DNA from: an uncultured Pelagibacteraceae bacterium
GTDB lineage: Bacteria; Pseudomonadota; Alphaproteobacteria; Pelagibacterales; Pelagibacteraceae
Reading direction: 5' to 3'
DNA: 64,000 nucleotides
NCBI GenBank assembly: GCA_902577075.1
Contig: CACGXV010000002.1
Location: forward strand, 326,001-390,000
Below the pieces are notes generated by a model. That model was not told where the DNA came from. It made no database searches and saw only the letters and a list, made by a program, of their open reading frames with translations. The position numbers and the translations under genes are program-made. Below are positions 55,788-64,000 of this stretch, piece after piece. Numbering within the stretch: the first letter of the stretch is position 1; each line of letters opens with the position of its first letter.

Positions 55788-56304
55788 CAATATAAAATTA
55801 ATCAGTATAGTTTTATTTACACTGTTTTCTTTTTTCATACTCTTAAAGGGGTTAGACAAATCAAATATTTATTCTCCAGAAATTAAAGAGAGTAATGTTG
55901 ATTTCAATTTTAAAGCAAAATACCTTTTTTCTGAAGAGGAAGTATTTATAAATGATCTGCTTAATGATGAGGGAATGTCTTTAATTAACATATGGGCTTC
56001 TTGGTGTTTACCTTGTAGGGATGAGCATGCATATTTATTAAATTTAAAATCTTTAAACAAATTGAGTATTATAGGTATTAATTATAAAGATGATGAAAAA
56101 AACGCTAAACAATTTCTTAGCGAACTTGGAAATCCTTATACAAATATAATTACTGATCCTATGGGGATTAATTCAATTGAATTAGGAGCATTTGGTGTGC
56201 CTGAAACTTATTTAATTGATAATAAATCTAAACTCATTATCCATAAATTTATTGGCCCTTTAGATGACAAAGCATTTGCAAAACTTTATGATATAATTCA
56301 ATGA
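55780..56304 (+). CDS. ccmG: Thiol:disulfide interchange protein CcmG (DsbE)
   Basis: CcmG is the membrane-anchored thioredoxin-like protein that keeps apocytochrome c or CcmH thiols reduced. The 174 aa protein has one N-terminal membrane anchor and the active site WASWCLPCRDEH, then the family's GVPETYLID cis-proline loop. It overlaps ccmF and ccmH at both ends. Confidence 0.95.
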   Translation: MSNNIKLISIVLFTLFSFFILLKGLDKSNIYSPEIKESNVDFNFKAKYLFSEEEVFINDLLNDEGMSLINIWASWCLPCRDEHAYLLNLKSLNKLSIIGINYKDDEKNAKQFLSELGNPYTNIITDPMGINSIELGAFGVPETYLIDNKSKLIIHKFIGPLDDKAFAKLYDIIQ

Positions 56305-56666
56305 AAAAGATAAAAATTTTATTCAAATTACTAATTATTTTTTTATTCTTTCAAAATTATTCTTTAGCTGAGATTTCTCAAGATGTTGACAAAATTTCAA
56401 AAAATCTAAGATGCTTAATTTGCCAAGGGCAATCAGTTTATGATTCCCAATCAGATTTTGCGCTGAGCATGAAAATCTTAATACAAAATAAAATTGATGA
56501 GGGTAAAAATGAAGAACAGATTTACGATTTTCTAAAAACCAAATATGGTGATTGGATTGTTTATGATCCAGAAATAAGCAAAAACACAGTTTTACTTTGG
56601 GTATTACCTTTGATTTTATTTGTTTTTGGCGGTATTTTAATTCTTAGAAAAGTATCTATAAAGTAG
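56301..56666 (+). CDS. ccmH: Cytochrome c-type biogenesis protein CcmH (CcmL type)
   Basis: The 121 aa protein has a signal peptide, the redox motif LRCLICQGQSVYDSQSDFA, and a C-terminal membrane segment. It corresponds to the short CcmH/CcmL form without the TPR part (CcmI), which is not seen downstream. It ends the ccm operon; the PagL-like gene follows after 13 bp. Confidence 0.93.
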   Translation: MKKIKILFKLLIIFLFFQNYSLAEISQDVDKISKNLRCLICQGQSVYDSQSDFALSMKILIQNKIDEGKNEEQIYDFLKTKYGDWIVYDPEISKNTVLLWVLPLILFVFGGILILRKVSIK

Positions 56667-56679
56667 ATACAAATTATTT

Positions 56680-57180
56680 ATGAAGATCATTTTAAAAATA
56701 TTTTTAATTTATTTTTTACTAGTATTTAATCTAGCAAATGCAGATGAACATAAATCTAATGAAAATTGGAGTTTTTATACGGGAACTTTTGATTTTAGTG
56801 ATGACGGAAAAAAAGCGACTTTAATTGGCGTACAACATATCAATACTGGAAAAGATAAAGAGAGTTTCTTAGGAATACTCCAACCTGTAACAGGTTTATT
56901 GGTGACGGCTGATAATGCAGCATATGTTTATACAGGTTTTCAGATTTACAATGAGGGTCCTCTAAAATTTACTCCAAGTTTTACACCTGGATTATACTCC
57001 AAGGGTGATGGAAAAGACTTGGGACATGTTATTGAGTTTAAAACTGAAATACAAATATCTTATGAATTTTCAAATAATAGTGAAATAGCAGTGTCATATA
57101 ATCATATATCTAATGCAAGTCTTGGAGATAAAAATCCTGGGGCAAATAGTTATATGTTTAATTATATAAAAAAATTCTAA
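56680..57180 (+). CDS. PagL-like outer-membrane protein (lipid A deacylase family)
   Basis: The 166 aa protein has a signal peptide and a small beta barrel pattern. It has the family's HISNASLGDKNPGANSY, with the catalytic histidine and serine of PagL (H-x-S), but the position of the third catalytic residue, a glutamate in Pseudomonas, appears to be Asn (NPGANS). So it may be catalytically inactive or use another residue. It stands between ccmH and the hydroxyacid oxidases. Confidence 0.7.
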   Translation: MKIILKIFLIYFLLVFNLANADEHKSNENWSFYTGTFDFSDDGKKATLIGVQHINTGKDKESFLGILQPVTGLLVTADNAAYVYTGFQIYNEGPLKFTPSFTPGLYSKGDGKDLGHVIEFKTEIQISYEFSNNSEIAVSYNHISNASLGDKNPGANSYMFNYIKKF

Positions 57181-57189
57181 TCTAGTTAT

Positions 57190-58341
57190 ATGAATTTAAA
57201 AGATTGTCACAATTTTAGTGATTTTAGAAAATTAGCAAAAAAAAAATTACCCTCTCCAATTTTTCATTACATTGATGGTGCTGCAGATGATGAAATAACA
57301 TACGCTAGAAACACAAGTGCTTTTGACGATGTTGATTTAGTCCCAAATGTTTTAAGAGGAGTAGAAAATGTTGACCTTTCAACAACAATATTTGGAAAAA
57401 AATTGGACCTACCATTTTATCTAGCACCAACAGCCCTACAAAGACTTTTTCATTATGATGGAGAAAGAGCAGTAGGAAAAGCAGCAAAAAAATTTAATAC
57501 AATGTTTGGTGTTTCAGCTTTAGCAACCGTGAGTGTTGAAGAAATATCTTCTATGATTGATACACCTAAAATGTTTCAATTTTATTTTCACAAAGACAGA
57601 GGTCTTAATGACTCTTGTCTAGAGAGGGCTAAAGCAGCAAATTTTGATGTTATGGCATTAACGGTAGATACTATTACTGGTGGAAACAGGGAGAGAGATT
57701 TAAGAACTGGCTTTACATCACCTCCAAAATTAACTTTATCAAGTCTATTTAGCTTTGCTACAAAGCCTATGTGGGGAATAAATTATTTAACAAAAGGTAA
57801 GTTTGAATTACCCCATCTTCAAGATTTTGTTAAAGAAGGTACCAGCACTAACTCTTCGATTGGAAGTTATTTTTCTACCATGTTAGATCAATCTATGAAT
57901 TGGAAAGATGCTGAAAATCTTTGTTCTAAATGGGGAGGTCATTTTGCTCTTAAAGGTATAATGAGTGTTGAAGATGCAAAAAGAGCTGTAGATATTGGGT
58001 GTACTGGTATAATGGTTTCCAATCATGGTGGAAGACAACTCGACGGTTCAAGATCTCCATTTGATCAATTAGCAGAAATAGTTGATGCTGTTGGAGATAA
58101 ACTTGATGTTATATGTGAAGGAGGAATTCACAGAGGAACTCATATGCTTAAAGCATTATCTCTAGGTGCTAAAGCATGTTCAGGCGGTAGGCTTTATTTA
58201 TATGCACTAGCTGCTGCAGGCCAAGCCGGTGTTGAAAGAGCTTTAAACCAATACAAAACAGAGCTGCAACGTGACATGAAACTAATGGGTTGCACAAAAA
58301 TTAGTGATCTAAATAGAAGTAATTTAAGATTCAGAAGATAA
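57190..58341 (+). CDS. lldD: FMN-dependent alpha-hydroxyacid oxidase/dehydrogenase, copy 1
   Basis: Family members oxidise L-lactate, glycolate or related acids. The 383 aa barrel has FHYIDGAADDE, LAPTALQRL, FQFYFHKDR with the active tyrosine, the arginine in GNRERDLRTGF, and the catalytic SNHGGRQLDG. In the FMN phosphate region it reads EGGIHRGTH where relatives have DGGVRRGT. It overlaps copy 2 by 1 bp. Substrate uncertain: L-lactate is most likely, glycolate possible. Confidence 0.88.
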   Translation: MNLKDCHNFSDFRKLAKKKLPSPIFHYIDGAADDEITYARNTSAFDDVDLVPNVLRGVENVDLSTTIFGKKLDLPFYLAPTALQRLFHYDGERAVGKAAKKFNTMFGVSALATVSVEEISSMIDTPKMFQFYFHKDRGLNDSCLERAKAANFDVMALTVDTITGGNRERDLRTGFTSPPKLTLSSLFSFATKPMWGINYLTKGKFELPHLQDFVKEGTSTNSSIGSYFSTMLDQSMNWKDAENLCSKWGGHFALKGIMSVEDAKRAVDIGCTGIMVSNHGGRQLDGSRSPFDQLAEIVDAVGDKLDVICEGGIHRGTHMLKALSLGAKACSGGRLYLYALAAAGQAGVERALNQYKTELQRDMKLMGCTKISDLNRSNLRFRR

Positions 58342-59492
58342 TGAGTCTAAAGAATTGCTACAATTTCGAAGACTTTAGAAAGCTAGCAAAAAAAAAATTA
58401 CCTGCCCCGATTTTTCATTACATTGATGGTGGAGCTGACGATGAAGTCACAATGAATAGAAACACAGATTCATTTAATGACTGCGATCTAGTCCCAAATA
58501 TTTTAAATAGTGTTGGTGAGCCAGATTTAAAAACTGAGGTTTTTGGAACAAAAATGGACATGCCAATTTTTTTGTCCCCTACTGCAATGCAAAGTTTATA
58601 TCATCCAGATGGAGATAAAGCATCTGCTCGTGCAGCAGAAAAATTTGGTACAATTTATAGCATGTCTACAATGGCATCTTTTTCGATCGAAGAAATTGCA
58701 AATCTTTCAAGTGGACCGAAAATTTTTCAGTTATATATCCATAAAGATCAATCTATAACCGACGACTTAATTGATAGATGTAAAAGAGCAAACTTCAATG
58801 GTATGTGTATTACTGTTGATACAATTGTTGCTGGAAATAGAGAAAGGGACCATAGAACAGGTTTTACAACACCTCCAAAATTTACATTAGATAGTCTAAT
58901 GAGTTTCGCAATGAGACCGCAGTGGGTATTTAATTATTTTACAAATAAGAAATTTGAATTAGCTAACCTGAAAGATAAAGTTGAAAAAGGAACAAATATT
59001 GCTCAATCTGTTATGGGATATATAAATGAACAGTATGATCCAGCTATGAATTGGAAAGATGCAGAATACTGTATCAAAAAATGGGATGGTCCTATTGCTC
59101 TTAAAGGAGTTATGTCAGTTGAAGATGCAAAAAAAGCTATAGATATTGGATGTACAGCTATAATGATATCAAATCATGGAGGAAGACAACTTGATGGATC
59201 TAGATCTCCATTTGATCAGGTAAAAGCTATTAGGGATGCAGTAGGTGATAAATTAGAGGTTATATTAGATGGGGGTGTTAGAAGAGGTACACATGTATTG
59301 AAAGCACTTGCAGCGGGTGCGACAGCTTGTAGTTTTGGTAAAGCATTTTTGTTTAGTTTAGGGGCTGGCGGACAACAAGGTATTGAAAGATTATTACAAA
59401 ATATGCATGATGAAATAAGACGTAACATGATATTGATGGGCTGCAAAAGTATTAAAGACCTTGATGAATCAAAAATTATTTTCCGAAAATAA
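58341..59492 (+). CDS. FMN-dependent alpha-hydroxyacid oxidase/dehydrogenase, copy 2
   Basis: The 383 aa protein is a tandem paralogue of the preceding gene with the same length and motifs: FHYIDGGADDE, LSPTAMQSL, FQLYIHKD, GNRERDHRTGF and SNHGGRQLDG. Its FMN phosphate region is canonical (DGGVRRGTH), but the later G-R pair reads FGKAFLF (Arg to Lys). Each copy thus has a change at a different FMN-phosphate residue. They might form a mixed complex or act on different acids. Confidence 0.87.
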   Translation: MSLKNCYNFEDFRKLAKKKLPAPIFHYIDGGADDEVTMNRNTDSFNDCDLVPNILNSVGEPDLKTEVFGTKMDMPIFLSPTAMQSLYHPDGDKASARAAEKFGTIYSMSTMASFSIEEIANLSSGPKIFQLYIHKDQSITDDLIDRCKRANFNGMCITVDTIVAGNRERDHRTGFTTPPKFTLDSLMSFAMRPQWVFNYFTNKKFELANLKDKVEKGTNIAQSVMGYINEQYDPAMNWKDAEYCIKKWDGPIALKGVMSVEDAKKAIDIGCTAIMISNHGGRQLDGSRSPFDQVKAIRDAVGDKLEVILDGGVRRGTHVLKALAAGATACSFGKAFLFSLGAGGQQGIERLLQNMHDEIRRNMILMGCKSIKDLDESKIIFRK

Positions 59493-59547
59493 ATAAAAAT
59501 TACTAATATAAAAAATAAGTAAAATAAATTAAATATAATAGACATAC

Positions 59548-59565
59548 ACTAACTTTTCAGTTAGT
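59548..59565 (+). terminator. Hairpin after the tandem oxidases
   Basis: ACTAACT (59548-59554) and AGTTAGT (59559-59565) form a 7 bp stem with a 4-base loop and are followed by TTTC. It is a weak intrinsic terminator candidate between the oxidases and the aminotransferase. A TATAAT at 59535-59540 just before it could also be the aminotransferase's -10 box, placing the hairpin in its leader. Confidence 0.4.
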
Positions 59566-59588
59566 TTTCACACCTTAAAATTAAGATT

Positions 59589-60755
59589 ATGAAATTAGCG
59601 AAAAGTTTAGAAAATTTAGGAACAGAATCTGCTTTCAGTGTCTTAGCTGAGGCGAAAGCATTAGAGGCCAAAGGTCATCCAATGATACATTTGGGTTTAG
59701 GACAACCAGATTTCAAAACTCCAAAACATGTAGTCGAGGCTGCCAAGAAAGCTTTAGATGATGGTCATCATGGTTATGTTATGTCCAATGGAATTCCAGA
59801 ATGTAGGCAAGCTGTAACAAGATGGATTAAAAAACGTTACAATACAGATATAGACTTTGAGAGAATTTTAATTATGCCGGGTGGAAAACCTACAATGAGT
59901 TATGCAATTCAGTGTTATGGTGAACCAGGAGCAGAAATAATCCATCCAACACCTGCATTTCCTATTTATGAGTCAATGATAAACTATACTGGTTCTACTC
60001 CAGTACCATATGATTTAACTGAAGATAAGGACCTTAAATTTGATCCGGATAAAATACTTTCACTTATAACTGATAAAACAAGATTGTTAATTTTAATTAA
60101 TCCTAACAATCCAACAGGTAGTTTTGTTGAGAAACCAGTTATAGATTATTTTGCAAAGGAATTGGAAAAACATCCACATGTCACTATTTTAAGTGATGAA
60201 ATCTATAGTAGACAGATTTTTGATTACAAAGAGATGCCATCATTCTTCCACTATGAAAATTTAAGAGATAGACTAATTGTTCTTGAAGGTTGGAGTAAAG
60301 CATATTCAATGACTGGATGGAGATTAGGTTGGAGTTTTTGGCCAAAAGAACTTGTTGAACATGTAAACAAACTACTTATTAATAGTGTATCTTGTGTTAA
60401 TGCAGCAGCACAGTTTGCTGGAATAGCTGCTTTAGATGGTCCAGATGACTCAATTAAAGATATGTTGGATAAATTTACTTTAAGAAGAAATTTAATCCAT
60501 GCTGGTTTGAATGATTTACCTGGAGTAGAGTGTAGTTTACCGGGTGGAGCGTTTTATGCTTTTCCAAATGTAAAAGGAACTGGAATGTCAGGTGCTGAGT
60601 TTTGTAAAAAAGCTATGCATGAAGCTGGAGTAGCAATAGTACCGGGAACTGCATTTGGTCAAACTTGCCAAGACTACGTAAGATTTAGTTTTGCCGCATC
60701 TAGAGATAACATACAACAAGCCTTAGAAAACATAGGCAAGATGCTTTCTAAATAG
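59589..60755 (+). CDS. Class I/II PLP aminotransferase
   Basis: The 388 aa protein is a class I aminotransferase of the aspartate aminotransferase fold. It has LGLGQPDFKTPKHV, INPNNPTGS, the DEIYSR strand, GWSKAYSMTGWRLGW with the PLP lysine and the conserved arginine in RFSFAAS. The substrate pair is not decided by sequence. In a 2-hydroxyacid / 2-oxoacid cluster it may transaminate the keto acid products (for example glyoxylate or pyruvate). Confidence 0.9.
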   Translation: MKLAKSLENLGTESAFSVLAEAKALEAKGHPMIHLGLGQPDFKTPKHVVEAAKKALDDGHHGYVMSNGIPECRQAVTRWIKKRYNTDIDFERILIMPGGKPTMSYAIQCYGEPGAEIIHPTPAFPIYESMINYTGSTPVPYDLTEDKDLKFDPDKILSLITDKTRLLILINPNNPTGSFVEKPVIDYFAKELEKHPHVTILSDEIYSRQIFDYKEMPSFFHYENLRDRLIVLEGWSKAYSMTGWRLGWSFWPKELVEHVNKLLINSVSCVNAAAQFAGIAALDGPDDSIKDMLDKFTLRRNLIHAGLNDLPGVECSLPGGAFYAFPNVKGTGMSGAEFCKKAMHEAGVAIVPGTAFGQTCQDYVRFSFAASRDNIQQALENIGKMLSK

Positions 60756-60793
60756 ACTGTATTTTTTAAAAGAAACTTCTATAATGTTAAATT

Positions 60794-62167
60794 ATGAATG
60801 AAAATGTTCAAACAGAATTAAAAAAAATTTTTAATGGAAGGTTTTCAACCTCAGAATCTACAAGAGCAAACTATGCCAGAGGAGAAGATACTTATGATCC
60901 AATTCTCTCAAAAGCTGTAGTATTTCCTGAAACCAATGAAGAAGTATCACAGTTATTAAAGTTATGTAATGAACACAAAATTCCGGTTGTTCCTTTTGGT
61001 ACTGGAACTTCATTAGAGGGCCATGTTGTTGGAAATCAAAATGGAATAACAATTTCTCTTGAAAAAATGAACAAAGTATTGAGTGTTAATGCTGAAGATT
61101 TTGATTGTAGAGTACAAGCAAATGTAACTAGAAAACAACTAAATGAATATCTTCGTGAGGATGGAGTATTCTTTCCAATAGATCCTGGAGCAGACGCTGC
61201 TCTTGGTGGAATGGCTGCAACATCGGCATCAGGTACAATGGCTGTAAAATATGGAACTATGAGAACTGTAATCTCGGGCCTAACAGTTGTTCTTCCTAAT
61301 GGAGATATTATTAAAACTGGAGCCAGAACAAAAAAAACTTCTGCAGGATATAACTTAACAAATTTATTTATTGGTTCTGAAGGAACTCTAGGAATTATTA
61401 CAGAAGTCCAATTAAGATTATCACCAATACCTGAAAGTATAATGAGTGCAGTGTGTTACTTTCCAGATTTAGACTCAGCAGTAAAAGCTGCTCAAGAGGT
61501 TATTCAATATGGTGTCCCAATAGCGAGAATTGAGATGCTAAATAAAGATCAAATGGAAATAAGTATTAAATATTCAAAATTAGATAATATAAAAGCATCA
61601 CCCACGTTGTTTTTTGAATTTCATGGTAGTGAAAATTCAAACAACGAGTCAATAGGGATAGTCGAAGAAATTTCAAAAAGTAATGGTGGAAGTGATTTTC
61701 AATGGGCATCGTCCCCTGAGGAACAGAAAAAATTATGGAAAGCAAGACATGATGTGTATTACTCAGTTAAGGCTTTGGGTAACGATATGAAAGTTTATTC
61801 CACAGATGTTTGTGTGCCAATTTCAAGATTAGTAGAATGTATTTCATGGGCAGAAAAAGAAGTTCAAAAGTTAGGCCTAACTGCTCCAATGGTTGGGCAT
61901 GTCGGTGATGGTAACTTTCACTCAATAGTTCTTTATGATCCAGATGATGAGGAAAAACAAAAAAAAATCAGACAATACAGCGACGATCTAATCAACAAAG
62001 CACTTGAACTTGAAGGAACAATTACTGGTGAACATGGTATTGGACTTCAAAAGAAACATTATTTACTTAGAGAACATCCAGACAATGTTCCTGTTATGAA
62101 ATCTATCAAAAGATCATTAGATGTTAATAATATCATGAACCCTGGAAAGATCTTTGATTTGAACTAA
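60794..62167 (+). CDS. FAD-binding D-lactate / glycolate dehydrogenase (GlcD-type)
   Basis: The 457 aa protein has the FAD-binding FTP-type domain (VVPFGTGTSLEGHVVG and GGMAATSASGT, then LFIGSEGTLGIITEV) and the C-terminal domain HVGDGNFH and TGEHGIGLQKK, typical of eukaryotic-type D-lactate dehydrogenase and GlcD. It stands next to FMN oxidases for the L-form acids and a D-2-hydroxyacid dehydrogenase. Confidence 0.9.
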   Translation: MNENVQTELKKIFNGRFSTSESTRANYARGEDTYDPILSKAVVFPETNEEVSQLLKLCNEHKIPVVPFGTGTSLEGHVVGNQNGITISLEKMNKVLSVNAEDFDCRVQANVTRKQLNEYLREDGVFFPIDPGADAALGGMAATSASGTMAVKYGTMRTVISGLTVVLPNGDIIKTGARTKKTSAGYNLTNLFIGSEGTLGIITEVQLRLSPIPESIMSAVCYFPDLDSAVKAAQEVIQYGVPIARIEMLNKDQMEISIKYSKLDNIKASPTLFFEFHGSENSNNESIGIVEEISKSNGGSDFQWASSPEEQKKLWKARHDVYYSVKALGNDMKVYSTDVCVPISRLVECISWAEKEVQKLGLTAPMVGHVGDGNFHSIVLYDPDDEEKQKKIRQYSDDLINKALELEGTITGEHGIGLQKKHYLLREHPDNVPVMKSIKRSLDVNNIMNPGKIFDLN

Positions 62168-62176
62168 TCAACTTTT

Positions 62177-63130
62177 ATGAAAAAAATTCTAGTTACTAGA
62201 AGATTGCTTAGATCTTGTGAAGATAAAGCAAAGGAAATGTTTGATGCAAATCTAAACTTAAATGATGAACTTTATTCACAAAAAAAATTAATAGAAATGA
62301 GCCAAGGTTGTGATGGTATTCTTTCAGCATTAACTGATAAGTTGGATGCTGATACAATTAACAAATTACCAGATAGTGTTAAGATACTTTCTAACTTTGC
62401 TGTTGGATTTGGAAATATTGATTTAGAGGCTGCAAAAAACAGAGGTATTGCTGTAACAAATACCCCAGATGTTTTAACAGACGCTACTGCTGAAATCGGA
62501 GTATTATTAATTTTAGGTGCATGTAGAAGAGCCACAGAGGGAATTGAGCAAGCAAGAGAAGGAGGATGGGTTTGGTCAGCTGACCTTTTAATTGGAAAAC
62601 AACTTACAGGTACTAGATTAGGAATTTTAGGGATGGGAAGAATTGGACAAAAAATTGCAAAAGTAGCAAAATCTCTAGGTATGATAATCCACTATCATAA
62701 CAGGTCAAAACTAAGTGAAGATAAAGAGCAAGGCGCTATTTATCATGACAATTTAAAAGACTTTCTATCTGTATCAGATGTACTATCTGTATGCTGTCCA
62801 GCATCAAAAGAAACAATTGACATGATTAACAAAGATACAATTGAATATTTACCTAAAGGAGCAATTGTCACAAATGTTGCAAGAGGAGACATTATTGAAG
62901 ATGAGGCAATGATTGATGCTCTAAATAGAAGAAAAGTTTATGCTGTAGGATTAGATGTTTATAAAAATGAGCCACATTTAAACAAAGGTTATTACAAACA
63001 CAAAAGTGCTTTCATTCTTCCACATTTAGGCAGCGCCACTAAGGAAACCAGGACTGCAATGGCTAATTTAGCTATTGATAATATTGATGAATTTTTCAAA
63101 ACAGGAAACTGTAAAAACAAAGTAAATTAA
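62177..63130 (+). CDS. D-2-hydroxyacid dehydrogenase (glyoxylate/hydroxypyruvate reductase)
   Basis: The 317 aa NAD(P) enzyme has GILGMGRIGQKIAK, NVARGDIIEDEAM with the catalytic arginine, GLDVYKNEP with the glutamate and LPHLGSAT with the histidine. The length and sequence fit glyoxylate reductase. It would reduce glyoxylate or hydroxypyruvate, the reverse of the oxidases upstream; the direction depends on redox conditions. Confidence 0.92.
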   Translation: MKKILVTRRLLRSCEDKAKEMFDANLNLNDELYSQKKLIEMSQGCDGILSALTDKLDADTINKLPDSVKILSNFAVGFGNIDLEAAKNRGIAVTNTPDVLTDATAEIGVLLILGACRRATEGIEQAREGGWVWSADLLIGKQLTGTRLGILGMGRIGQKIAKVAKSLGMIIHYHNRSKLSEDKEQGAIYHDNLKDFLSVSDVLSVCCPASKETIDMINKDTIEYLPKGAIVTNVARGDIIEDEAMIDALNRRKVYAVGLDVYKNEPHLNKGYYKHKSAFILPHLGSATKETRTAMANLAIDNIDEFFKTGNCKNKVN

Positions 63131-63159
63131 CAATCTGTAGTTGTATTTAATTGAATATC

Positions 63160-63178
63160 AGTCATTTTTAAAATGACT
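63160..63178. promoter_or_regulatory. Perfect palindrome upstream of the TRAP binding protein
   Basis: AGTCATTTT-T-AAAATGACT (63160-63178) is a perfect 9-base inverted repeat about one central base in the 104 bp gap before the TRAP gene. It has no T-run after it, so it looks more like an operator or a weak terminator of the preceding gene. No regulator is evident nearby. Confidence 0.4.
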
Positions 63179-63234
63179 CTAAGTTACATATGTGTTTAAT
63201 ATCTTTCAGTTAATTAACTAAAGAGGAGAAATAA

Positions 63235-64000
63235 ATGATTAAAGACAAAAAGCTGAAGGTTAAAAAAACACCTTCAAGACGTAAGTTCTTTAAAGCTGCT
63301 GCTGCAACTGGTGTTGCTGCTGTAGCTGCATCATCTTTAGCTGCTCCAGCTGTTGCTGCCGAAAGAATTGAAGCATCAATGGTTGCTACTTGGGGAAGAG
63401 ATTTTCCAGGTTTAGGAACAGGAGCTCAAAGATTTGCACAAAGAATCTCAGATATAAGTGATGGTAGAATCCAAGTTACTTATTATGCAGCTAATGAAAG
63501 AGTTAAAGCATTTGACTCATTCGACGAAGTTGCATCTGGTAACTCACAAATGTACCATGCTGCTGACTACTACTGGGTGAAGAAAGATCCAGCTTGGGGT
63601 TATTTTACAGCGGTACCATTTGGTTTTACTTACACTGAAATGAATGCATGGATTAGATTTGCAGGTGGTCAAGAGTTATGGGATGAACTATCTGACAAGT
63701 TTGGTCTTAAAAACTTTATGTGTGGAAGCACAGGAGTTCAAATGGGTGGATGGTTTAACAAAAAAATTAGAAGCCCTAATGACTTCAAAGGTTTAAAAAT
63801 GCGTATGCCTGGTTTAGGTGGACAAGTAATTGGTAAACTTGGAGGATCTCCAGTTTCATTGCCTGGTGGACAAATTTATGAAAACCTAGTATCTGGAGCA
63901 ATTGATGCTACAGAGTGGGTAGGTCCATGGAATGATGAAGCTATGAAATTCCAAGAAGCTGCTAAATACTACTACTATCCTGGTATGCACGAGCCTGGAT
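63235..64000 (+). CDS. TRAP transporter substrate-binding protein (TakP-like), 3' end cut off
   Basis: The first 255 residues are in the window. The gene starts at ATG 63235, after a strong AGGAG site (63224-63228). A twin-arginine signal (SRRKFFKAAAATG) leads into a DctP-type domain with YYWVKKDPAWGYFTAVPFGF, GSTGVQMGGWF, GLKMRMPGLGG (carboxylate-binding arginine) and DATEWVGPWND. These segments strongly resemble Rhodobacter TakP, an alpha-keto acid-binding TRAP protein. The neighbouring genes act on 2-hydroxy/2-oxo acids, so such a substrate is likely. Confidence 0.9.
   Translation, partial: MIKDKKLKVKKTPSRRKFFKAAAATGVAAVAASSLAAPAVAAERIEASMVATWGRDFPGLGTGAQRFAQRISDISDGRIQVTYYAANERVKAFDSFDEVASGNSQMYHAADYYWVKKDPAWGYFTAVPFGFTYTEMNAWIRFAGGQELWDELSDKFGLKNFMCGSTGVQMGGWFNKKIRSPNDFKGLKMRMPGLGGQVIGKLGGSPVSLPGGQIYENLVSGAIDATEWVGPWNDEAMKFQEAAKYYYYPGMHEPG

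Noticed and set aside
1-64000. CRISPR arrays, insertion sequences, prophage genes and rRNA
   Set aside because: Reading through the window I saw no regularly spaced repeats, transposase, integrase, phage structural genes or rRNA sequence.

Overview
This 64 kb window looks like part of the chromosome of a streamlined marine alphaproteobacterium, most likely of the SAR11 (Pelagibacterales) type. The evidence is a very AT-rich composition, gene gaps of a few bases, many 4-8 bp start/stop overlaps, almost no non-coding DNA, and a strongly alphaproteobacterial gene order. The assignment to SAR11 is an inference from composition, compactness and gene content. No rRNA, CRISPR array, insertion sequence or prophage was seen. 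One tRNA gene (Gly, GCC) is present.

Layout. 1-4.4 kb: a cut-off sulfotransferase, then rho-hemJ-hemH-hemE on the minus strand. 4.4-4.7 kb: the hemE / ppsR gap, which is the replication-origin locus of Caulobacter and Rickettsia; it holds two perfect TTATTCACA DnaA-type boxes, one near-match and an AT-rich hairpin, so I call it the putative oriC. 4.7-11.9 kb: ppsR-maf-aroE-coaE-dnaQ, then secB, fxsA, a Tim44-like gene, an Smr gene and hslUV. 12.0-19.7 kb: hisB-hisH-(FkbM methyltransferase)-hisA-hisF-hisE running straight into a malyl-CoA lyase / malate-CoA ligase set (mcl-mtkA-mtkB), a HIT protein and a GNAT protein. 19.7-24.1 kb: lolA, ftsK, a degenerate UbiH-like monooxygenase and a Lon-N-domain protein. 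24.1-29.1 kb: an accessory island with a TPR protein, a 2OG-Fe(II) oxygenase, a TPR-sulfotransferase, a shortened VTC/DUF4956 pair, tRNA-Gly and a second sulfotransferase. 29.1-39 kb: phhB, purH, a heparinase-like gene, rpe, a sodium:solute symporter pair and acs. 39-46 kb: a MORN protein, tsaD with a tiny coupled ORF, hemC-hemD, mscS, yggT, folD and a metallo-beta-lactamase-fold hydrolase. 46-52.4 kb: a frameshifted small gene, a photolyase-like protein with apparently permuted domains, argG, an IalB-like gene, an aldo/keto reductase, a BI-1 protein, yciB and hspQ. 52.4-56.7 kb: a structured leader and ccmCDEFGH. 56.7-64 kb: a PagL-like protein, then a 2-hydroxyacid / 2-oxoacid cluster: two tandem FMN hydroxyacid oxidases, an aminotransferase, a GlcD-type FAD dehydrogenase, a D-2-hydroxyacid dehydrogenase and the start of a TakP-like TRAP binding protein.

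How the parts fit. Genes flanking the putative origin are transcribed away from it on both sides. Five haem genes (hemE, hemH, hemJ, hemC, hemD) plus the ccm operon give haem synthesis and cytochrome c maturation. Three metabolic sets deal with small organic acids: acs plus a symporter (acetate-like substrates), mcl-mtkAB (malyl-CoA, acetyl-CoA, glyoxylate), and the 57-64 kb cluster (lactate/glycolate-type acids and their keto forms). The least ordinary elements are the permuted photolyase-like protein, the origin region, the surface-modification island around tRNA-Gly, the stem-loop before ccmC and two broken small genes.
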